11,831 nucleotides of DNA from Halobacteriales archaeon QH_10_65_19 (GTDB lineage: Archaea; Halobacteriota; Halobacteria; Halobacteriales; Haloarculaceae). The translations under genes were made by a program, and so were the position numbers. A model generated the notes under the pieces. It was not told the origin of the DNA and ran no database searches. It worked only from the letters and a program-made list of their open reading frames with translations. This document shows positions 7,957 to 11,831 of the stretch, piece after piece. The stretch is from assembly GCA_003022085.1 (NCBI GenBank), contig PXQK01000177.1, positions 1 through 11,831 of the forward strand, in the 5' to 3' direction. Each line of letters starts with the position of its first letter. Within the stretch, counting starts at the first letter, position 1.

Positions 7957-7963
7957 AAGTATG
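7957..7963 (-). promoter_or_regulatory. Weak TATA-like box for SDR-B
   Basis: On the - strand the sequence is CATACTT, 23-29 bases before the ATG at 7934. The position fits a leaderless start, but the sequence is a poor TATA match, so support is mostly positional. Confidence 0.35.
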
Positions 7964-8000
7964 CGTTGTGGCTGTCCAGAGCCCTCTGGCCGCGTGCATA

Positions 8001-8007
8001 CATTTAT
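8001..8007 (+). promoter_or_regulatory. TATA-like box for M32-B
   Basis: CATTTAT lies 27-33 bases before the ATG at 8034 and 21-27 before the in-frame GTG at 8028. Its position fits either start with a leader of zero to a few bases. Confidence 0.5.
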
Positions 8008-8033
8008 GAGACGCCGCACAGAGAAACGTGTGT

Positions 8034-9566
8034 ATGACAGTCCGATCGACAGAGCAGGCGTACCAGACAGTGCTGGAACAGTCCCAGCGCGTTATCGACC
8101 TCGAAAAGACGAACCAGCTCATGCGCTGGGACTCCGACGTCATGATGCCTCCGGGCGGCGCCCCGGCCCGTTCCAGTCAGCGGACGACGCTCTCTGCGGC
8201 CCGCCACAGGTATCTCACCGACGACAGGCTGGGCGAGGCGCTGGAGACACTCGCAGACGCCGACCTGTCCGACGAACAGGCAGCGGTCGTCAGGGAAGTC
8301 AGACGCGAGTACACCACGGCAGACCGGATCCCGGAGTCGCTCAACGACGAGATCAGCACAATCAACTCGCGGGCACACGAGGCCTGGAAGGAGGCGCGTG
8401 AAGCCAACGACTGGTCGGCGTTCGGTCCACTCGTCGCGCAGCACTTCGAGGCGAAAAAGCGGTGGGCCAACCACGTCGACCCGGACAGTGATCCGTACGC
8501 TGTCGTCTGGAGTCAGCGGACCGGCTATCTCGGCCAGCCCCACATCTCCCTCGACACGGTCGACCGGATTTTCGACACGCTCCGGGAGGAGTTGGTCCCG
8601 CTCATCGAGGCAGTTCACGCGAGTGACAGCGAGCTCGCGACCGACGCTCTTGTGACCGAGGACGGCACGTTCGACACCGCGACGCAGAAAGCGTTGAACC
8701 GGGCGGCGCTCGACGTGATGGGGCTTGACTGGGACCGCACCCGGTTCGACGTCGCCCCGCACCCCTTCTCGTTTGGCAACCCGCACGACGTCAGAATGAC
8801 GACGCGGTACAGCGCGACGGACCTCACAGAGGCACTGACCGGCACGCTCCACGAGTTCGGTCACACGGCATACGCACACGGCCTTCCGGCCGAGCAGTAC
8901 GGAACACCGCTGGGAGAACCTCGTGGGATCGGGATCCACGAGTCCCAGTCCCGGTTTTTCGAGAACCACGTCGGGCGAACCGAGGCGTTCTGGGAGCATT
9001 TCATGCCGACAGTCACCGAACACTTCCCGCAGCTCGAGGGGGTCACACCGCGCGAAGCCTACGAGTGTATCAACCAGGTGTTCGATACCAACTACATCAG
9101 GGTCGACGCGGACGAGCTGACCTACCACATGCACATCATCCTCCGGACAGAGATCGAGCGGGATCTCTTCCACAACCGGATCGAAGCCGACGAGATTCCA
9201 CAGCTCTGGAACGAGAAGATGGAGGAGTATCTCGGCATCCGACCGTCGACCGACAACGAGGGGTGTCTCCAGGACCCCCACTGGTCGCGGAGCCTTCCCG
9301 GGTTCATCGGGTACACGATCGGCAGCGTGCTCGCGGCCCAGCTCGACAGGGCAATGCGCCGGGAGCTACACGAAGACGTCGACGCTCTCATCCGCGAGGG
9401 CCGGATTGGGCCGATCCGAGAGTGGTTGACGGCGAACGTATACTCCCATGGACAGTTCTACAGGGCAGACGACCTGATCCGGGAGGCGACCGGCGAGCGC
9501 CTGACTGCCGACTACTTCGTCGACTACGTCAACGAGAAGTACGCCGAACTGTACGACCTCGACTGA
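8034..9566 (+). CDS. M32-family zinc carboxypeptidase homologue (M32-B), paralogue of M32-A
   Basis: 510 residues with a complete set of M32 motifs: HPF (243-245), DVRMTTR (252-258), zinc-binding HEFGH (273-277), HESQSR with the third ligand Glu303 (302-307), a RVDADELTY block and LQDPHW. It aligns with M32-A from end to end, at about 55-65% identity judged by eye, with only small length differences. Nothing suggests loss of activity. I take the ATG at 8034; an in-frame GTG at 8028 is equally compatible with the promoter. The gene is divergent from SDR-B. Its stop codon TGA is the first three bases that align with the repeat copy downstream. As with M32-A, family knowledge predicts a metallocarboxypeptidase, while the neighbourhood of amide hydrolases hints at a dedicated catabolic role. 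Confidence 0.94.
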   Translation: MTVRSTEQAYQTVLEQSQRVIDLEKTNQLMRWDSDVMMPPGGAPARSSQRTTLSAARHRYLTDDRLGEALETLADADLSDEQAAVVREVRREYTTADRIPESLNDEISTINSRAHEAWKEAREANDWSAFGPLVAQHFEAKKRWANHVDPDSDPYAVVWSQRTGYLGQPHISLDTVDRIFDTLREELVPLIEAVHASDSELATDALVTEDGTFDTATQKALNRAALDVMGLDWDRTRFDVAPHPFSFGNPHDVRMTTRYSATDLTEALTGTLHEFGHTAYAHGLPAEQYGTPLGEPRGIGIHESQSRFFENHVGRTEAFWEHFMPTVTEHFPQLEGVTPREAYECINQVFDTNYIRVDADELTYHMHIILRTEIERDLFHNRIEADEIPQLWNEKMEEYLGIRPSTDNEGCLQDPHWSRSLPGFIGYTIGSVLAAQLDRAMRRELHEDVDALIREGRIGPIREWLTANVYSHGQFYRADDLIREATGERLTADYFVDYVNEKYAELYDLD

Positions 9567-9668
9567 TACGGTCGTGCGTGACTCTGTACTGCCGGCCCAT
9601 CACAAATACCCAGTTTCGGGGTCTGAGATGCCGATATATGGTGCACTGCTCGAAAATAGTCACGCACG
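9564..9668. repeat. Diverged direct copy of the right-end TIR element
   Basis: These 105 bases align without gaps to 11718-11822, in the same orientation, with ten mismatches, so about 90% identity. The left terminal repeat is nearly intact (TGATACGGTCGTGCGTGA against TCATACGG...), while at the right end only TCACGCACG is kept and the outer nine bases differ, so this copy is truncated or degenerate on its right. It begins at the M32-B stop codon and is followed directly by an unidentified gene fragment. It is likely a non-autonomous mobile element relic, with no transposase in the window. Confidence 0.75.
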
Positions 9669-9843
9669 TTCTCTCCACGGAGAAGCTGGCCGCGCTCGGC
9701 TGGGACTCCACGCCGGTCCGGCGGCAGTCGCCGACACTGTCCAGGCACGCTCCGAGAACGGGGTCAGGGGCGGAACACACACGTTTGCACGCCAGAGAGA
9801 ACAGCGCGTCATCGACCACGTCGACCGGACGGATCCACGTTGA
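9669..9843 (+). pseudogene. Unidentified 3' gene fragment next to the repeat copy
   Basis: Directly after the repeat, one + frame stays open to a TGA at 9841-9843 and encodes about 57 residues ending in a natural-looking helix (QREQRVIDHVDRTDPR). Third positions are mostly G or C, and composition is acidic enough for a haloarchaeal protein. No start codon with a promoter is seen, since the frame enters from the repeat. I do not recognise the family. It could be the 3' end of a gene cut by the element, or chance coding-like sequence. The antisense frame is also open but looks less protein-like. The other parts of the 9567-9874 gap are the repeat and 31 bases up to the MFS stop with nothing recognisable. 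Confidence 0.35.
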
Positions 9844-9874
9844 TACGGGCTGTCGCTGCCACTGTCGGGTCCTG

Positions 9875-11086
9875 TCACCCGCCGCGGCTCACTCCGAGCG
9901 CCAGCATCGCGCTACAGAGGAGACAGCAGACCAGTCCGAGAAACGCCACCGTGTAGCTGAACTGGTCAGCGACGAATCCGACCCCACTCGGTCCGAGGCT
10001 CGCGAGCCCGACATAGCCGGCACTGAAGGCACCGTAATCACCGCCTTTACTCTGTTCCGGAAAGAGGTCCATCATGTACGACTGGAGAGCCGGCCAGATG
10101 GCAGCGAGACCCGCACCGAGGATACAGACCCCAGCGAAAAGGAGCACCAGGGTTTCTGCATACACCACTACCAGCAGTCCGAGACTCGTCACTCCCGCAA
10201 CGGCAGCGACGATGTACGGCACCGGAAATCGGTCCGAAAAGCGGCCGGCGAGCAGGTTCGAGCCGACGCCGACGAGAAACAGGAGCGCAAAGAGGTTGTT
10301 GGCGAACGCGGGCGAGACTGCCTTCTCGACCCGGAGGAACGTCGGCAGAAACGTGACGACACCCTGCCAGGCGGTCCCGAACAGCGTCCCGACGAGGAGC
10401 ATCCGCCGGACCGTGGAGGACGCGAGGAGCCGAACAACCGTGTCGGAGACGTCGAACCCGGCCCCCGACACTCTGTACTGCTCGGGGTTCCAGTAGTGGA
10501 GGGCGAGCAGGAGCCCACAGAGGACAAGACAGACCGGGAGAAACACCGACTGCCAGGGGTCTGTGGAGATCGCGACGTTCCCGAGACCGGCACCGAGAAT
10601 CCCGGCAACGTAGATCGAGCTGTTGTTGATGCCGAGTGCCTGCCCCTGCTTGGCCGTGAACAGGTCCGAGAGCCACGCGATCCCTGCCGTCGAGTAGAGT
10701 CCAATACCGACGCCGATTCCGATAACGGCGATCAAAAATGCCGGGTAGCTCCAGACCACGGTGAGGAGGGCAAACCCGCCGGTTGTCACGACGAGCCCGC
10801 CGACCAGGACCGTCTTCCGCGAGAGCTGGTCGGACAGCTGGCCGCCCGGGTACCTGACAAAAGCAGTGAAACCGAACATCAGGGTCATCGCGACTCCCGC
10901 GGCGAACGACGAGATACCGAGCGACTCGGTGATCGTCGGGAGGAGCGGCGAGAGAGCGAACCGTCCGGTGCTGAACGTGACCGTCCCGGCGGTGACAAGC
11001 CACAGCTGTCGGCCGGTCCGCCCGCGGACGAGCGACTCCTGTGGCGGTGTCGAGGCCCTCACGCGTGGACCCACTCGGCCGACCAA
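9875..11086 (-). CDS. Major facilitator superfamily (MFS) transporter
   Basis: About 403 residues, of largely hydrophobic composition, with roughly twelve predicted membrane segments. The loop 2-3 motif appears as GGQLSDQLSRK (81-91) and is echoed in the second half as AGRFSDRF (280-287). A polar central loop (about 200-222) divides the two halves. It is an integral membrane secondary transporter; direction and substrate cannot be read, but its position suggests uptake or efflux of a compound handled by the island. It follows the Rid gene by 18 bases on the same strand, so they are probably co-transcribed. The TTG at 11086 is the longest start and has GGTGG seven bases before it; GTG at 11074 or 11062 are alternatives, so the N-terminus is uncertain. 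Confidence 0.9.
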   Translation of the reverse strand: MVGRVGPRVRASTPPQESLVRGRTGRQLWLVTAGTVTFSTGRFALSPLLPTITESLGISSFAAGVAMTLMFGFTAFVRYPGGQLSDQLSRKTVLVGGLVVTTGGFALLTVVWSYPAFLIAVIGIGVGIGLYSTAGIAWLSDLFTAKQGQALGINNSSIYVAGILGAGLGNVAISTDPWQSVFLPVCLVLCGLLLALHYWNPEQYRVSGAGFDVSDTVVRLLASSTVRRMLLVGTLFGTAWQGVVTFLPTFLRVEKAVSPAFANNLFALLFLVGVGSNLLAGRFSDRFPVPYIVAAVAGVTSLGLLVVVYAETLVLLFAGVCILGAGLAAIWPALQSYMMDLFPEQSKGGDYGAFSAGYVGLASLGPSGVGFVADQFSYTVAFLGLVCCLLCSAMLALGVSRGG

Positions 11087-11093
11087 CCCGAAA

Positions 11094-11098
11094 CCACC
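11094..11098 (-). promoter_or_regulatory. Possible ribosome binding site for the MFS gene
   Basis: On the - strand GGTGG, one mismatch from GGAGG, lies seven bases before the TTG at 11086. Internal operon genes in haloarchaea can use such sites, unlike leaderless first genes. It is the only sequence hint favouring TTG over the GTG codons downstream. Confidence 0.3.
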
Positions 11099-11104
11099 GG
11101 AATA

Positions 11105-11485
11105 TCACTCCATCGGCACTTCGGCCTCGATCTCTATCTGCACCGGGGAGTCGCCCAGCGGTCGTGTCCCGATGACTGTCTGGCACGGGTACGGTTCCGT
11201 GAACCGCTCCTCGTAGACTCGCTTGTACCCGTCCAGTGACTCCTGTTCCTCCATGATGTACACGGTAACTTTGGCGATGTCGTCGAACCCTCTGTCGATC
11301 TCGTCGAGCAGCACGCCGATGTTCTGGAACGTCTTTCTCGTCTGACTCTCGAGGTCCTCACCCACGACGTTGCCGTCGCTGTCACGGGGAACTTGCCCCG
11401 CCATGTAGAACGTCCCGCCGGCGACGGTGCCGTGACTGTACGACGTCGTTGCTAGCTTGTCCGGACTGATGGCTCTACGTGCCAT
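11105..11485 (-). CDS. Rid-family (YjgF/YER057c/UK114) protein lacking the catalytic arginine
   Basis: 126 residues, the normal size for this trimeric cytoplasmic family. Recognisable are SYSHGTVAGGTFYMAGQVPRD near the N-terminus, NVVGEDLESQTRKTFQNI in the middle helix, VTVYIMEEQE and the C-terminal VQIEIEAEVP strand. Archetypal RidA hydrolyses reactive enamine/imine intermediates and uses an Arg in a PAR(S/T) motif; here the corresponding segment is PCQT, with Gln102 in that place. Subgroups without the Arg generally lack imine deaminase activity and often lie in catabolic operons, so the name ridA is not given. The ATG at 11485 follows a strong TATA box. It is the first gene of a probable two-gene operon with the MFS transporter. 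A role with a nitrogen-containing pathway intermediate is likely but unproven. Confidence 0.9.
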   Translation of the reverse strand: MARRAISPDKLATTSYSHGTVAGGTFYMAGQVPRDSDGNVVGEDLESQTRKTFQNIGVLLDEIDRGFDDIAKVTVYIMEEQESLDGYKRVYEERFTEPYPCQTVIGTRPLGDSPVQIEIEAEVPME

Positions 11486-11508
11486 ACGCGGTCATGCCGC
11501 CCCTGCGG

Positions 11509-11519
11509 TATAAATTATA
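11509..11519 (-). promoter_or_regulatory. Strong TATA box for the Rid-MFS operon
   Basis: TATAAATTATA; on the - strand TTTATA falls 24-29 bases before the ATG at 11485. It is the best TATA match in the window. The near-palindromic sequence could also bind TBP for rightward transcription, but no gene follows on +. Confidence 0.7.
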
Positions 11520-11520
11520 C

Positions 11521-11717
11521 CCACGGCAGGGTCCGGTCGAGACGCGGTGGTTGTCGCGGAACTCCTCCAAGAACTCCCGGGCACCGTCGACCGTCGGTTC
11601 CGTCGAGAAACTGAGTGACGAACTCCGCCCGCTCGCGGGGCAGGAGGTCGCGCTCGCCCCGCGGTGCGGTGAACCCGAACCCGGGCTGATCGAGCGCGAT
11701 CACCCGGCAGGTGTCGC
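11521..11717 (-). pseudogene. Alpha/beta-hydrolase remnant, frameshifted and cut by the TIR element
   Basis: On the - strand the first frame reads CRVIALDQPGFGFTAP followed by RAEFVTQFLD, which matches the beta-4 strand, loop and following helix of alpha/beta-hydrolase-fold enzymes. Coding character then moves to another frame, which gives TVDGAREFLEEFRDNHR before breaking up near the Rid promoter. Only about 60 of a usual 260-300 residues are left, with no nucleophile elbow or catalytic His seen. The N-terminal side is cut by the terminal inverted repeat at 11718; an ATG at 11721 exists only because of the repeat sequence. It is a decayed fragment with an internal deletion or frameshift. Whether the second frame belongs to the same original gene is uncertain. 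Confidence 0.55.
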
Positions 11718-11831
11718 TCATACGGTCGTGCGTGACTCTTTACCGCCGGCCCGTCACAGATACCTAGTTTCGGGGGCTGAGACGCCGATATGTGGTGCAC
11801 TGCTCGAAAATAATCACGCACGACCGTATGA
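11718..11831. mobile_element. 114-bp MITE-like element with perfect 18-bp terminal inverted repeats
   Basis: TCATACGGTCGTGCGTGA at 11718-11735 is matched exactly in inverse by TCACGCACGACCGTATGA at 11814-11831, enclosing 78 bases. It is too short to code a transposase and is therefore MITE-like. A second, right-degenerate copy lies at 9564-9668. The left end cuts an alpha/beta-hydrolase fragment. The window stops exactly at the right end, so a target-site duplication cannot be tested. An alternative is that the unit is part of a larger repeated, perhaps coding, sequence, because the differences between copies favour third codon positions of a - strand frame. Confidence 0.7.

Noticed and set aside
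7935..8003. Longer SDR-B start at 8003
   Set aside because: The extension crosses the SDR-B promoter region and adds cysteine-rich sequence unlike any SDR N-terminus, whereas the ATG at 7934 starts right before the nucleotide-binding strand.
8004..9281. 425-codon - strand frame opposite M32-B, and similar frames opposite M32-A
   Set aside because: Both overlap genes with complete catalytic motifs and have no recognisable protein features. Their mutual resemblance follows from the homology of the sense genes.
9841..9848. TGATACGG recurring after the 9564 copy, as a possible further repeat end
   Set aside because: Homology stops after eight bases; the following sequence does not continue the terminal repeat.
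9065..11239. Very long + strand open frame of 724 codons
   Set aside because: It is antisense to the MFS transporter and runs across M32-B, the repeat and the Rid gene. Its composition is Arg/Pro/Glu-rich with no domain; long shadow frames are common in DNA this GC-rich.
1..11831. tRNA, rRNA, CRISPR arrays, toxin-antitoxin or defence genes
   Set aside because: No cloverleaf-like sequences, regularly spaced repeats, or related protein motifs were seen on either strand.

Overview
The window looks like an accessory chromosomal or megaplasmid stretch of a haloarchaeon (class Halobacteria). Three things point there: high GC with strong G/C preference at third codon positions, very acidic proteins with long Asp/Glu-rich surfaces, and archaeal TATA-like boxes about 22-32 bases before start codons with almost no Shine-Dalgarno motifs, as expected for leaderless transcripts. 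The genus cannot be told from the sequence.

Layout, left to right: the 3' part of a dihydropyrimidinase/hydantoinase-type amidohydrolase (+); an NAD-type short-chain dehydrogenase, SDR-A (-), head to head with an M32 zinc carboxypeptidase homologue, M32-A (+); an aldo/keto reductase (-); a 5'-truncated phosphotriesterase-family remnant (+); a creatininase-family hydrolase (-) head to head with an amidase-signature amidase (+); a second SDR, SDR-B (-), head to head with a second M32 protein, M32-B (+); a diverged repeat copy and an unidentified gene fragment; an MFS transporter and a Rid-family protein, both on - in the order RidA then MFS; a broken alpha/beta-hydrolase remnant; and a 114-bp element with perfect 18-bp terminal inverted repeats at the right edge.

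The genes read as a small-molecule catabolic island rich in C-N bond hydrolases (cyclic ureide/hydantoin, creatininase-type amide, linear amide), with redox enzymes (two SDRs, one AKR), a Rid protein of the kind that meets reactive enamine/imine intermediates, and one permease. The most distinctive feature is that a divergent SDR/M32 pair is present twice, about 6.4 kb apart, as clear paralogues. This suggests that the M32 proteins belong to the pathway here rather than to general peptide turnover; that is inference. No substrate can be named from sequence alone.

The island also shows decay and mobility: three gene fragments, and two direct-orientation copies of a short TIR element bracketing the RidA-MFS module. 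Three head-to-head gene pairs share short intergenic regions of 62-111 bp, in which the TATA boxes decide several start codons.
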